NCBI RefSeq assembly: GCF_009299505.1
Contig: NZ_WBSM01000001.1
Coordinates: 434,001-498,000, forward strand
Length of the DNA stretch: 64,000 nt
Direction of reading: 5' to 3'
Source of the DNA: Bifidobacterium ramosum
GTDB lineage: Bacteria; Actinomycetota; Actinomycetes; Actinomycetales; Bifidobacteriaceae
The position numbers and the translations under genes are program-made. Below the pieces are notes generated by a model that was not told the DNA's origin, searched no databases, and saw only the letters and a list, made by a program, of their open reading frames with translations. This document shows, piece by piece, positions 1 through 8,558 of the stretch (within the stretch, counting starts at the first letter, position 1; the number at the start of each line of letters is the position of its first letter).

Positions 1-1385
1 TCCGTCGTATCCGCCGCATCGGCCATCGGATCGTCGACCGGATGTTCGACGATCCGCGCGGCCAACGCCAATCCGGCACGGTTGCCGAACAGGCAGGCGT
101 CGAGCAGCGAGTTGCCGCCCAGACGGTTCGCGCCATGCACGGACACGCACGAGCATTCGCCGGCGGCGAACAGTCCCTCGACCACCGTACGCCGACCGGC
201 ATCGTCGCCGGCCATCCACCGGTATACCTCGCCGTCCGTCGTGATCGGAATGCCGCCCATCGTGTAATGCGCGGTCGGTTTGACCGGCACCCAATGCTTG
301 GCGGGATCGATGTTCGCGTATTTGCGGATCGTTTCGACCACCTGCGGCAGCACCGCCTCCATATGATCGCGGTCGATGCCGGTCATATCCAGCCACACGC
401 AGTCCTTCGGGCCGTCGGGATCCTTCGGATCGGCCACGCCGCGGCCGGCGTCGATCTCCGCCATGATCGACCGGCTCACCACGTCGCGCGCCGCCAGATC
501 ACGATGCTCCGGCGCATACTGCGCCATGAACGCCTCGCCGTCCGCGTTGCGCAGTACGCCGCCCTCGGCGCGCGCCGCCTCGGACAGCAGAATGCCCGTA
601 TGCGCCAGACCCGTCGGATGGAACTGCACGAACTCGGCATCCTCCAACTGCAATCCCGCGGCCAACGCCAACGCCATGCCGTCGCCGGTCAGATCCCACG
701 AATTCGACGTCGTATGGAACAGGCGTCCTGCGCCGCCGGTCGCCAGCAGCACATTGCGCGCATGGATCGCATGCACGGCACCGGCATGCGTATCGTAGGC
801 GACCACGCCGGCGACACGGGAACGATCGGCATCCAGCACCAGATCGGTCACGTACCATTCCTCGGCGAACTCGACGCCGGCCGCCACGCACTGCTGCCAC
901 AGCGAATGCAGGATCTGATGGCCCACGCGGTCGGCCGCATACGCCGCGCGACGCACCGGCTCCCTGCCGAAATCCTTCGTGTGGCCGCCGAACCGGCGTT
1001 GCGCGATACGCCCGTCGTCGGTACGCGAAAACGCCACGCCGTCACGTTCCAGATTGATCACCGTCTGCGGCGCATACTCGGCCAGCAGTTTCGCCGCATC
1101 CTGATCGACCAGCCAATCGCCGCCCTTGACCGTGTCGAAATAATGCCATTGCCAGTCATCGGCCTCCACGTTGCCCAGGCTCGCGGCGATGCCGCCCTCG
1201 GCGGAACCGGTGTGCGAACGCAACGGCTGCAGTTTCGAGATCACCAGGATCCTCGGCTCGACGCCGTCATCGCGCAACCCGCGGATCGCATCGGAACGCA
1301 GCATTCCCAACGCCGCCGACAGGCCGGCCGCGCCCGCGCCGACGATCACCGCATCATACATGTCTTCGATATGCTTCGGACTCAT
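1..1385 (-). CDS. sdhA: Succinate dehydrogenase / fumarate reductase flavoprotein subunit (3' end outside window)
   Basis: FAD-dependent subunit that interconverts succinate and fumarate, normally partnered by an iron-sulfur subunit. About 461 N-terminal residues are visible. There is an N-terminal dinucleotide-binding motif ([15 protein letters not shown]). The [10 protein letters not shown] segment contains the His that carries FAD in this family. The sequence [17 protein letters not shown] is typical of SdhA rather than of L-aspartate oxidase. [18 protein letters not shown] and [13 protein letters not shown] cover the substrate and flavin sites. ATG at 1385 is the first start; a second Met 8 codons in is also possible, and neither has a strong ribosome binding site. 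It is divergent from the alkyltransferase gene, 47 bases away. Bifidobacteria lack a full TCA cycle, so a fumarate-reducing or aspartate-linked role is plausible (inference). The gene runs off the left edge. Confidence 0.85.
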   Translation of the reverse strand, partial: MSPKHIEDMYDAVIVGAGAAGLSAALGMLRSDAIRGLRDDGVEPRILVISKLQPLRSHTGSAEGGIAASLGNVEADDWQWHYFDTVKGGDWLVDQDAAKLLAEYAPQTVINLERDGVAFSRTDDGRIAQRRFGGHTKDFGREPVRRAAYAADRVGHQILHSLWQQCVAAGVEFAEEWYVTDLVLDADRSRVAGVVAYDTHAGAVHAIHARNVLLATGGAGRLFHTTSNSWDLTGDGMALALAAGLQLEDAEFVQFHPTGLAHTGILLSEAARAEGGVLRNADGEAFMAQYAPEHRDLAARDVVSRSIMAEIDAGRGVADPKDPDGPKDCVWLDMTGIDRDHMEAVLPQVVETIRKYANIDPAKHWVPVKPTAHYTMGGIPITTDGEVYRWMAGDDAGRRTVVEGLFAAGECSCVSVHGANRLGGNSLLDACLFGNRAGLALAARIVEHPVDDPMADAADTT

Positions 1386-1432
1386 ACCCACGATTGTCGG
1401 GAGACGTCGGGACGAAGCGTCGGCGCGCCATA

Positions 1433-1786
1433 ATGGAACCCATGACAGTAGCATTCAACCAGCGGGTATACGACGTGGTGCGCCGCATACCGCGCGGCAT
1501 GGTCGCCACCTACGGGCAGATCGCCTCGTTGGCCGGCAACCCGCGCAACGCACGATTCGTCGGATACGCCCTGCACGCCAACCCCGAACCCGGCGTGATC
1601 CCCTGCCATCGCGTCGTCTTCCGCGACGGTTCGCTCGCCCCCGGATTCGCCTTCGGCGGTCCCGACGAGCAACGCGCGCTCCTCGAAACTGAAGGCGTGC
1701 CGTTCATCCCGCCGCGGACCGACGACGGCAACGCCGGCGCCGACGGCTGGCGCGTCGACCTGTCCCGATGCCAATGGGACGCCTGA
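1433..1786 (+). CDS. Single-domain O6-alkylguanine-DNA alkyltransferase (MGMT/Ogt) family protein
   Basis: About 117 residues, corresponding only to the C-terminal DNA-binding and active-site domain of methylated-DNA-protein cysteine methyltransferases. It has the helix-turn-helix region ([26 protein letters not shown]), the Asn-Arg region ([13 protein letters not shown]) and an intact PCHRV motif with the acceptor cysteine. Alkyltransferase-like (Atl) proteins of similar size carry Trp in place of that Cys, so this one may still transfer alkyl groups. The N-terminal domain of Ada/Ogt is absent. ATG at 1433 or 1442 are both possible starts. It converges on dprA with only 9 bases between the stop codons. 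Confidence 0.85.
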   Translation: MEPMTVAFNQRVYDVVRRIPRGMVATYGQIASLAGNPRNARFVGYALHANPEPGVIPCHRVVFRDGSLAPGFAFGGPDEQRALLETEGVPFIPPRTDDGNAGADGWRVDLSRCQWDA

Positions 1787-1795
1787 CCGTTCGTC

Positions 1796-3211
1796 TCATC
1801 CGCACTCATGCGAGCCGACCACACGAGACCCCGCTTTTCCCTCCTTTCCGCCCTTCGACCGCACCGACACGACGCCATCCGCAACCGTCACCAGCCCATC
1901 GGCCTCCAACCGGCCCAGCAACGCCAACGCCCGACCGATCGACGGTACCCCATCCATCCGCTCGGCGATCGCCGCGACGCTCGCCGCGACCCGATCGCGC
2001 CGACAACGCCGCAGCGCCGCGGCCACCGAACGACACATCGCATCGCCGTCGTCGCGTTCGGCATCCGAACCGCCACACGATTCCGACGGCACGGGTGACG
2101 GCACGGCCGGCAGCACGGGCGCATGCGCCGGATGGCACACGCCCTCAGCGCTCGCCGACAACAGCAGGATCGCCCGGTTGTCGTGAATCAGCCTGTTGCA
2201 TCCCGCATTGTGCGGTGTACCGGCGTCACCGGGCGCGGCATACACCTCACGGTTGAGCTCCGCGGCCCAATTCGCCGTATTGAGGGCGCCGGAACGCAGC
2301 CGGGCCTGCGTGACGACGACCGTGGATGCCAACGCCGCGATGATGCGGTTGCGCAGCAGAAACCGGCGGCCCTCCGGAACCGTGCCGGGCGGCAGTTCGC
2401 TGACCAGCGCACCGCCGTGCTCCACGATGGCCTCGAATAGCCGGCGGTTGCATTGCGGCCCGGCCAAATCCAATCCACCGGCGAACACCGCCACCGTACG
2501 TCCGATCGCGGTCCGATCCGGCGACCGATCCATCGCCGCCAACGCACCCCAATGTGCGGCCGCATCGGCGCCCATCGCCCCGCCGGAGACCACCAGATGA
2601 CCGGCCAGCGCGGCACGCTCGCCGAACCCACGCGCCAACGCCCGGCCATACTCGTTCACGCCGCGCGAACCCACCACCGCCACCGGTTTCGAACAGCTCG
2701 TCAACGCGGCCGGATCGCCCACGCCCCACAGGCACAACGGAGGCGCCCAATCCTTGCGGATGGACAGATCGGCCAGCTGCGTCGGCCAGAACGGGCTTGA
2801 CGGGTCGATGATCCACTGCGTGCCATGGGCCGTCAACCGCCGTTCCAGATCGGCCGGATCCAGTGACTCCAACCGTGCCAACCGCCGATGCCAGCCGGCC
2901 AACGCGGTGTGGAAGGCCTGCATGGCCCGCGTCGTGCGTTGACGACCCCACCGCGCCAATCCCACGGCGAACACGTCATCCAACGCGCGCCGGGCCGCAC
3001 CCGCCCGAGACCCCTGAACCTCCCGTGGCCGTGCGTCGACGATCAGCCGCAGCAACGCCGTCGCGTCACCGTCGACGCCTTTGAGCGCGGCGACCATGAT
3101 GGCATCCGCGCCGTCCAGACAACAGGTGAGCGTGGCGAGCGCCAACGTCTGCACGCCGGTCGTCAATGTCTGTGCACTGGCTGCGCCGTCTGCACCGATC
3201 CCGCCGGTCAT
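1796..3211 (-). CDS. dprA: DNA-processing protein DprA
   Basis: Loader of RecA onto incoming single-stranded DNA during transformation. 471 residues, longer than the usual 300-400. The Rossmann-like core starts near residue 181 (GSRGVNEYGRALARGF), followed by GGAMGADAAAH near 213 and the SELPPGTVPEGRRFLLRNRIIA and NREVYAAPGDAGTP segments typical of the family. The C-terminal 70 residues look like the winged-helix domain found in many DprAs. Its ATG overlaps the comM stop codon (ATGA), so the two are translationally coupled. Last gene of yraN-comM-dprA. Bifidobacteria are not generally regarded as naturally competent, so the role may be recombination or plasmid maintenance (inference). Confidence 0.93.
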   Translation of the reverse strand: MTGGIGADGAASAQTLTTGVQTLALATLTCCLDGADAIMVAALKGVDGDATALLRLIVDARPREVQGSRAGAARRALDDVFAVGLARWGRQRTTRAMQAFHTALAGWHRRLARLESLDPADLERRLTAHGTQWIIDPSSPFWPTQLADLSIRKDWAPPLCLWGVGDPAALTSCSKPVAVVGSRGVNEYGRALARGFGERAALAGHLVVSGGAMGADAAAHWGALAAMDRSPDRTAIGRTVAVFAGGLDLAGPQCNRRLFEAIVEHGGALVSELPPGTVPEGRRFLLRNRIIAALASTVVVTQARLRSGALNTANWAAELNREVYAAPGDAGTPHNAGCNRLIHDNRAILLLSASAEGVCHPAHAPVLPAVPSPVPSESCGGSDAERDDGDAMCRSVAAALRRCRRDRVAASVAAIAERMDGVPSIGRALALLGRLEADGLVTVADGVVSVRSKGGKEGKAGSRVVGSHECG

Positions 3212-4743
3212 CGCAGCCTCGTCCGCAACATGATGCCCTGATCGATCTCGTCAACGCCGGGTGAGACGCGCCCGCCCAGATCCGCCAACGTCCACGCCAA
3301 CCGCATCGCACGATCCGCGCCACGCAGACTCAGCCGATGCGTCTCCAACGCATGATTGACCGACGCGATCACCTTCGCCGACGTCCGCGCACGCAGCCAC
3401 TCTCCGGACGCCTGCGCATTGCACGACCACCCGTACGCGGCGAACCGTTCCCGCGCCACCGTCCGCGCCAGCACCACCATGCGGCGCATATCCCGACTGC
3501 TTTCCCGAGGCCGGCCATCATCCCCGCCGATACGATCGACGGGCGGCACCTCCACCTGAATGTCGATCCGATCGAGAATCGGACCCGACAGCCGCGCGAA
3601 ATAACGGACCCGTTCCCGCTCACGACAGGTGCACCGCTCGCCGCTGCCATACGCGAACCCGCACGGACACGGATTCGCGGCCATGACCAACTGGAACCGT
3701 GCCGGATAATGCGTCGTGCCCTTCGCCCGCGACAACGACACATACCCGGATTCCAACGGCTCACGCAACGTCTGCAACGCCTGCGAGGAGAACTCCGGCG
3801 CCTCATCCATGAACAGCACGCCGCGATGCGCCCTCGTGATCGCGCCCGGACGCGCCAGCCCCGAACCGCCGCCGACCAGCGCGGCATTCGACGCGGTGTG
3901 ATGCGGCGCCTCGAACGGCGGCACGTCACTGATGCCGAAATACGGCAGCGTCCCGCACAACGACCGTATCGACGCCACCTCCAGCTCCTCGTCGGCATTC
4001 AACGGGCACATGATGCCCGGCATGCGCGAGGCAAGCATCGTCTTGCCCGAACCCGGAGGGCCGACCATGATCACATGATGCCCGCCGGCGGCCGCCACCT
4101 GCAACGCCCACTTGGTCATATGCTGACCGACCACCTCGCCCATATCGCCCGCGACCGGCGGCGTGAACGGCTCGGCATCGGCACCGCAGGACGAGGCCGC
4201 CGGCGTGTCGGCCGGAATCCGATACCGCGCGTCACCGCCCATCAGCTCGATCAGCTCGCCGACATGACGGATACACGTCACCTCTAGACCCTCGACCAAC
4301 GCGGCCTCCTGCGCATTGCCCTGCGGCACGATCATCCGCGGTATGCCGCGCTCGCGGGCGAGCAGCATGATCGGCAGCAGCCCCTGCACCGGCAGCACCG
4401 TGCCGTCGAGATTCACCTCGCCGAGCGTGATGGTGTGTTCGAGGCAGTCGTGCGGGATCACGCCCGATGCGCTCAGGATGCTCGCCGCGATCGCCAGATC
4501 GTGCGACGATCCGCGTTTCGGCATGGATGCGGGGGAGAGGTTGACCGTGACCCGGGTCTCCGGCCAGTGGAATCCGCTCGCCTGGCATGCGGACTTCACC
4601 CGTTCGCGCGATTCGCTGAGCGAGGCGTCGGGAAGTCCGACGACCGAGAAATGCGGCAGTCCCGGCGACACGAACGCCTGAACCTGCACGATGAAGGCCT
4701 TGAGTCCGAGCAATCCGACCGATAATGCGCTGCCGATGGCCAT
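3208..4743 (-). CDS. comM: YifB/ComM family Mg-chelatase-like AAA+ ATPase
   Basis: 511 residues starting at MAIGSALSVGLLGLK. Members act as branch-migration helicases that extend integration of transformed DNA. The N-terminal ChlI-type domain contains the family's SPASMPKRGSSHDLAIA and GEVNLDGTVLPVQGLLP segments. Walker A (GPPGSGKT) is near residue 225 and Walker B (LFMDEAPEF) near 309. The C-terminal part has the Cys-rich NPCPCGFAYGSGERCTC region and sensor segments. An open frame continues upstream of this ATG but encodes nothing recognisable and is only the shadow of yraN. The ATG shares one base with the yraN stop (TGATG), and the stop overlaps the dprA start by four. Confidence 0.93.
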   Translation of the reverse strand: MAIGSALSVGLLGLKAFIVQVQAFVSPGLPHFSVVGLPDASLSESRERVKSACQASGFHWPETRVTVNLSPASMPKRGSSHDLAIAASILSASGVIPHDCLEHTITLGEVNLDGTVLPVQGLLPIMLLARERGIPRMIVPQGNAQEAALVEGLEVTCIRHVGELIELMGGDARYRIPADTPAASSCGADAEPFTPPVAGDMGEVVGQHMTKWALQVAAAGGHHVIMVGPPGSGKTMLASRMPGIMCPLNADEELEVASIRSLCGTLPYFGISDVPPFEAPHHTASNAALVGGGSGLARPGAITRAHRGVLFMDEAPEFSSQALQTLREPLESGYVSLSRAKGTTHYPARFQLVMAANPCPCGFAYGSGERCTCRERERVRYFARLSGPILDRIDIQVEVPPVDRIGGDDGRPRESSRDMRRMVVLARTVARERFAAYGWSCNAQASGEWLRARTSAKVIASVNHALETHRLSLRGADRAMRLAWTLADLGGRVSPGVDEIDQGIMLRTRLR

Positions 4744-5192
4744 CAGAACGCCTCCCGGATGTGATTGACCGCCGGCTGGCCGTGCGACGGCACGGTGATG
4801 GCGATGACGTCGAACCGCACGCCGCGGTGGGCGAATCGGTGTTCGGGGTCGGTCAGCCACTGCACGCCGGCGCGTCGCAGTCCCATGCGTTTGCGTGCGG
4901 TCACCGCCTCCTGTGGAACGCCGAACCGCGTGCTGCGTCGCGTCTTGACCTCGACGAACAGGATGACGCGCTGATGCGTCAGCGCGATGAGGTCGATTTC
5001 GCCGTAGCGCGTCCGCCAGTTGCGGTCGAGGATCGTGCAGCCCTGCCGCTGCAGCCACAGGGCGGCGTAATCCTCGCCGAGCGAGCCGAGCCGTTTCGGA
5101 TCGAGCGTGGGGTCCGCGAGCCGTGCGGCGAGCTCGCCCGTTGTGGACGTGGGGCTGATGGTGGTCTGGCTGGTGGTGATTGCAATGGTCAT
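4743..5192 (-). CDS. YraN/UPF0102 family endonuclease-like protein
   Basis: 149 residues. The core has the restriction-endonuclease-like signature of the family: LGEDYAALWLQRQGCTILDRNWR, then YGEIDLIA and ILFVEVKTRR, providing the E-x-D...E-x-K acidic/lysine site. The first 28 residues are Thr/Ser-rich and weakly conserved. ATG at 5192 is preferred over an in-frame TTG at 5234; a GGAA sits just upstream of 5192. First gene of the yraN-comM-dprA operon, which as a unit points to DNA uptake or processing. The upstream region contains a cluster of DnaA boxes. Confidence 0.85.
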   Translation of the reverse strand: MTIAITTSQTTISPTSTTGELAARLADPTLDPKRLGSLGEDYAALWLQRQGCTILDRNWRTRYGEIDLIALTHQRVILFVEVKTRRSTRFGVPQEAVTARKRMGLRRAGVQWLTDPEHRFAHRGVRFDVIAITVPSHGQPAVNHIREAF

Positions 5193-5272
5193 GGTTCCAG
5201 TGCACCAGACCCGTGCCGGGGCGCACAAGGCCAACCGGGCAATGTGGACGCAAACGGCGACGCTCGGCGTGT

Positions 5273-5353
5273 TGTGGATAACTCGATGTGGACAAGTAGG
5301 GGGTATATTGCCCCGTAATCGTTGCCGTTGCTGGGCTGAGGCGTTGTGGATAA
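5273..5353. promoter_or_regulatory. Cluster of DnaA boxes upstream of yraN-comM-dprA
   Basis: Two perfect consensus DnaA boxes (TGTGGATAA, the complement of TTATCCACA) lie at 5273-5281 and 5345-5353, 72 bases apart in the same orientation. A one-mismatch copy (TGTGGACAA) is at 5287-5295 and a weaker one (TGTGGACGC) at 5243-5251. Between the perfect boxes is an AT-rich TATATT flanked by GGGG and CCCC, the only AT-rich spot in the region and a candidate promoter. The location suggests DnaA control of the operon or DnaA titration. The site match is direct; the function is inferred. Confidence 0.6.
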
Positions 5354-5395
5354 CCGTCGGCGGCGGGATGGGTCACGGTGTCGCGCGCCACTGAA

Positions 5396-5450
5396 CCGTC
5401 ACCGGATCGTCACTGGGCCGTCACTAGGCCGCCGGCGAACCGTCACCGGC
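5396..5450. repeat. Imperfect 11-bp tandem repeats (CCGTCAC type)
   Basis: Three head-to-tail 11-mers lie at 5396-5406 (CCGTCACCGGA), 5407-5417 (TCGTCACTGGG) and 5418-5428 (CCGTCACTAGG). A fourth copy (CCGTCACCGGC) is at 5440-5450. One unit per helical turn suggests a protein-binding array. CCGCCGG (5429-5435) and CCGGCGG (5446-5452) can also pair as a hairpin just past the stop codon of the lipoprotein gene. With the DnaA boxes, this fills the 276-base gap between yraN and the lipoprotein gene; no small gene was seen there. Confidence 0.5.
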
Positions 5451-5468
5451 GGGCACCGCGGACGGGCC

Positions 5469-7103
5469 CTACAGGCCGGCTTCCGCCAACGAGATGTAGC
5501 CCGTGTCGATCAGCGTGGCCTTGAGGTTCGATGCGCTCACCGCGAGCAGATCCTCGCTGATGACGGGGGTCGTCTTGCCGTTGATCTTGGCCGAGCCCAA
5601 TGCGGCCACGTCGGCCTTGCTGAGCTTGGACCCGGCGTTGAGCGCGAGGCTCGCCTTCGCCACGTCGTCCGCCAGCGCGTCGCGGTTCTCGAGCGCGGTC
5701 ATCCACTGCTGGCCGGCGACGATCTGCGGCATCGAGTCGACGTATGCGCCGTACCCCGTGACGATGGGCCAGCGGGCGTTGATCGTCTCGGCGTTCTTCG
5801 CGGCGTCGGCATCGTCGTTGCCATCGGTCGTCTCGCCGTCCGCTTCGGGGGCCTTGATCGGATCGGGCACCTTGCCGCGTTGCAGGTCCTTCTTGCCGGT
5901 GATGTTCTCCACGATGCCCGAAATGGTGATCTCCGGATTGATGTCGGCCGCGGAACCCGTATAGCCCAGATCGGTCAGCTCCTTGACCACGCCCGACGCG
6001 ACGTAGTCGTTCATCGCGATGATGCCGTCGATGCGCGTATGCGTCTTCGCGTGGTCGTCCATGCCCAGCCGCCGGCGCAGCTCGTCGCGCACGTCCGTGT
6101 CCTTGGACGAGGCGAACGCGACGTTCATCCAATCGTCGTCGCCGGTGTCCGCGGTCAGCATGCCGGACGGGCTCACCGCCTGCCCGGACCGGAAATACGG
6201 CTGCAGCACCGACCATACGCCCTTGAACGCCGCCTTGGCGAAGGCTGCGCTGTCGTCCGAAGGCGTCGCGTCCTGCGCATCGCCGGACGCCGAACCGTCC
6301 GTGGCGGCGACGCTGTACGGCAGCAGCACCTCGATGTTCTTGGGATTGTCGACGCTCGTCTTGTCCAGTTCGAGTTTGTCGGCCAGCTTGCGCGCCTGCA
6401 CGGCGCCGATCTGTTCCGCGGTGGACATGCGCACGTAGACGTCCGGCTGGAATCCGGGGATCGTACCGGCTAGCAGGATCACGTGCATGCCGTTCTCCTG
6501 CGCGAGACGCAGCGCGGACGCGAGCCGTTCGACCGCCTCGGTATCGGTGCCCTCGGTGCTGCCCTTCGCGTCGGCGGTGCCGCCGTCGGTGCTGTTCGCG
6601 ACGGTCTGGTCGAGATAATCGCCGTACTGGCGGACCGTGTCGTCAGGCGACGTGACCGGGGCGACGACGAGCGTCGTATGCTTCGCGTCGGCCGTGTCGG
6701 TGGCATCGGACTGGGCCGCGTCTGATTGGGCTGCGTCGGATGCGGACACGCCGGAGACCACGTAGTCCTGGATGTCGCGGCTCTGCTTGTCGAGATCGTC
6801 GGCGGAGGACGCCATGATGCGTTTCTTGGCCACGCCGGCGTCCCGCAACGATTGCGTCAGCGCCGGAACGAACTTCGTCCACTTGTTCAGCGGCGTGTTG
6901 CCGGAGATGGTCACACCGTCGGACGGCGTGAAGATCGCCACCGCGCCGGCCGACGCGGTCTGCGACTGCGTGCCGTTCGTCTGGGCGTCCGCGTTGTCCG
7001 ACGTCGGCCCGTCCGGCGCGCAGGCGGCAAGGCCCAGCGTCATGGCAAGGCATGCCGCCATCGACGTCATGCGCCGCACGGCGCGTCCGATTCGCAAGGC
7101 CAT
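5469..7103 (-). CDS. Sugar-type (periplasmic-binding-protein type 1) substrate-binding lipoprotein
   Basis: 544 residues. The signal peptide ends in a lipobox (LAAC, Cys28), so it should be a lipoprotein anchored to the outside of the membrane. The mature part resembles type 1 solute-binding proteins of the ribose/xylose group: VHVILLAGTIPGF-like strands, IDGIIAMNDYVASGVVKEL near the second lobe and a C-terminal GAYVDSMPQIVAGQQW segment. It is longer than usual (300-400) because of Asp/Ala/Thr-rich inserts. GGGGAGG precedes the ATG by 7 bases and fixes the start. No ABC ATPase or permease gene is adjacent, so it is either an orphan receptor or works with a transporter encoded elsewhere. Ligand unknown. 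Confidence 0.75.
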   Translation of the reverse strand: MALRIGRAVRRMTSMAACLAMTLGLAACAPDGPTSDNADAQTNGTQSQTASAGAVAIFTPSDGVTISGNTPLNKWTKFVPALTQSLRDAGVAKKRIMASSADDLDKQSRDIQDYVVSGVSASDAAQSDAAQSDATDTADAKHTTLVVAPVTSPDDTVRQYGDYLDQTVANSTDGGTADAKGSTEGTDTEAVERLASALRLAQENGMHVILLAGTIPGFQPDVYVRMSTAEQIGAVQARKLADKLELDKTSVDNPKNIEVLLPYSVAATDGSASGDAQDATPSDDSAAFAKAAFKGVWSVLQPYFRSGQAVSPSGMLTADTGDDDWMNVAFASSKDTDVRDELRRRLGMDDHAKTHTRIDGIIAMNDYVASGVVKELTDLGYTGSAADINPEITISGIVENITGKKDLQRGKVPDPIKAPEADGETTDGNDDADAAKNAETINARWPIVTGYGAYVDSMPQIVAGQQWMTALENRDALADDVAKASLALNAGSKLSKADVAALGSAKINGKTTPVISEDLLAVSASNLKATLIDTGYISLAEAGL

Positions 7104-7164
7104 GATCCATCCTCCCCAACATGGCGGTCGGTTATGCTGAGATGATTCTAGTAGGTCGGGTATG

Positions 7165-7201
7165 AAAAAGCCCGGATGCGTGCTGATCCACGCATCCGGG
7201 C
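7165..7201 (-). terminator. Rho-independent terminator of icd
   Basis: A perfect 12-bp stem (7170-7181 with 7190-7201) with an 8-base loop. On the minus strand it is followed by five Ts (7165-7169). It lies 25 bases beyond the icd stop codon. Confidence 0.9.
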
Positions 7202-7225
7202 CGTGCCGGTCTGCCGACGTGCCGG

Positions 7226-8443
7226 TCAGTGCAGCGCCTTGGCGAGGTTCTCGTCGAGCGCGTTCATGAAGCCCTCGGTGTCGAGCCACGGCTGGTCGGG
7301 GCCGATGAGCATCGCGAGGTCCTTGGTCATCTGGCCTCCTTCCACGGTGTTCACGATCACCTTCTCCAGCGTTTCGGCGAAGTGACGCACCTCGGGCGTG
7401 CCGTCGAGGTCGGCGCGGTGCTTGAGACCGCCCGTCCATGCGAAGATCGACGCGATCGGGTTCGTGGAGGTCTTCTCGCCCTTGAGCCAGCGGCGGTAGT
7501 GGCGCGTCACCGTGCCGTGCGCGGCCTCGGCCTCCACGGTCTGGCCGTCCGGGGTCATGAGCACCGAGGTCATCAGGCCCAGCGAGCCGAAGCCCTGCGC
7601 CACGGAATCGGACTGCACGTCGCCATCGTAGTTCTTGCATGCCCAGATGTAGCCGCCATGCCACTTGAGCGAGCTGGCCACCATGTCGTCGATCAGGCGG
7701 TGCTCGTAGGTGAGCCCCTCGGCTTCGAAGCGGTCCTTGTACTCCGTCTCGTACACTTCGGCGAAGATGTCCTTGAACTGGCCGTCGTACGCCTTGAGGA
7801 TCGTGTTCTTCGTGGACAGGTACACGGGGTAGTGGCGCATCAGGCCGTAGTTGAAGCAGGCGCGCGCGAAGCCGCGGATCGAATCGTTCACGTTGTACTG
7901 CACCTGCGCCACGCCGCCGTCCGGGCCGTAGTCGTAGACGACGTGCTGGATCGGCTCCGAACCGTCCTCCGGGGTGAACGTGACGGTCAGCCGGCCGGCC
8001 CCCGGCACCTTGAAGTCGGTGGCCTTGTACTGGTCGCCGAACGCGTGGCGGGCCACGACGATCGGCTTCGTCCAGCCGGGCACGAGACGCGGCACGTTGC
8101 TCATGACGATAGGCTCGCGGAAGATCGTGCCGCCCAGGATGTTGCGGATCGTGCCGTTCGGGGACTTCCACATCTTCTTGAGACCGAACTCCTTGACGCG
8201 TGCCTCGTCGGGCGTGATCGTGGCGCATTTGACGCCGACGTGCTCGCGCTGGATCGCATGGGCCGCGTCGATGGTGACCTGGTCGTCGGTGGCGTCGCGG
8301 TTCTCGATGCCCAGATCGTAATAGTCGAGATTCACATCCAGATAGGGCAGGATCAGCCGATCCTTGATGTCCTTCCAGATGACGCGCGTCATCTCGTCGC
8401 CGTCGAGTTCGACGACGGTGCCTTCGACCTTGATTTTGGCCAT
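7226..8443 (-). CDS. icd: NADP-dependent isocitrate dehydrogenase (eukaryote-like subfamily II)
   Basis: 405 residues, the usual size for homodimeric type II enzymes. Oxidative decarboxylation of isocitrate gives 2-oxoglutarate and NADPH. It opens with [22 protein letters not shown]. It contains the substrate region [20 protein letters not shown], the metal-binding aspartates in the [28 protein letters not shown] segment, and the NADP region [18 protein letters not shown] lies 6 bases before the ATG. Single-gene unit with its own terminator. In an organism with an incomplete TCA cycle its job is probably 2-oxoglutarate supply for glutamate synthesis. Confidence 0.96.
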   Translation of the reverse strand: MAKIKVEGTVVELDGDEMTRVIWKDIKDRLILPYLDVNLDYYDLGIENRDATDDQVTIDAAHAIQREHVGVKCATITPDEARVKEFGLKKMWKSPNGTIRNILGGTIFREPIVMSNVPRLVPGWTKPIVVARHAFGDQYKATDFKVPGAGRLTVTFTPEDGSEPIQHVVYDYGPDGGVAQVQYNVNDSIRGFARACFNYGLMRHYPVYLSTKNTILKAYDGQFKDIFAEVYETEYKDRFEAEGLTYEHRLIDDMVASSLKWHGGYIWACKNYDGDVQSDSVAQGFGSLGLMTSVLMTPDGQTVEAEAAHGTVTRHYRRWLKGEKTSTNPIASIFAWTGGLKHRADLDGTPEVRHFAETLEKVIVNTVEGGQMTKDLAMLIGPDQPWLDTEGFMNALDENLAKALH

Positions 8444-8558
8444 GTTGTCTCCTTAATGGACTGGCGGATATGGGTCAAGTCATAGCGCATGTTTGTAACG
8501 GGCGGGCGTGCCGTATCCGAAACGCGGACTGTCACGACTCGGCATTAGCCTTGGCATC

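Noticed and set aside
42..1433. 463-codon open frame on the plus strand
   Set aside because: It is the antisense shadow of the flavoprotein gene; its translation is Arg/His/Ala-rich with no motif, while the minus strand encodes a clear SdhA.
5273..5353. Chromosomal replication origin
   Set aside because: DnaA boxes are present, but there is no dnaA, dnaN, gidA or other origin gene and no extended AT-rich unwinding region.
4744..5391. N-terminal extension of comM upstream of MAIGSAL
   Set aside because: It covers yraN in another frame and has a low-complexity Arg/Thr/Pro translation; the ATG at 4743 coupled to the yraN stop fits the family start.
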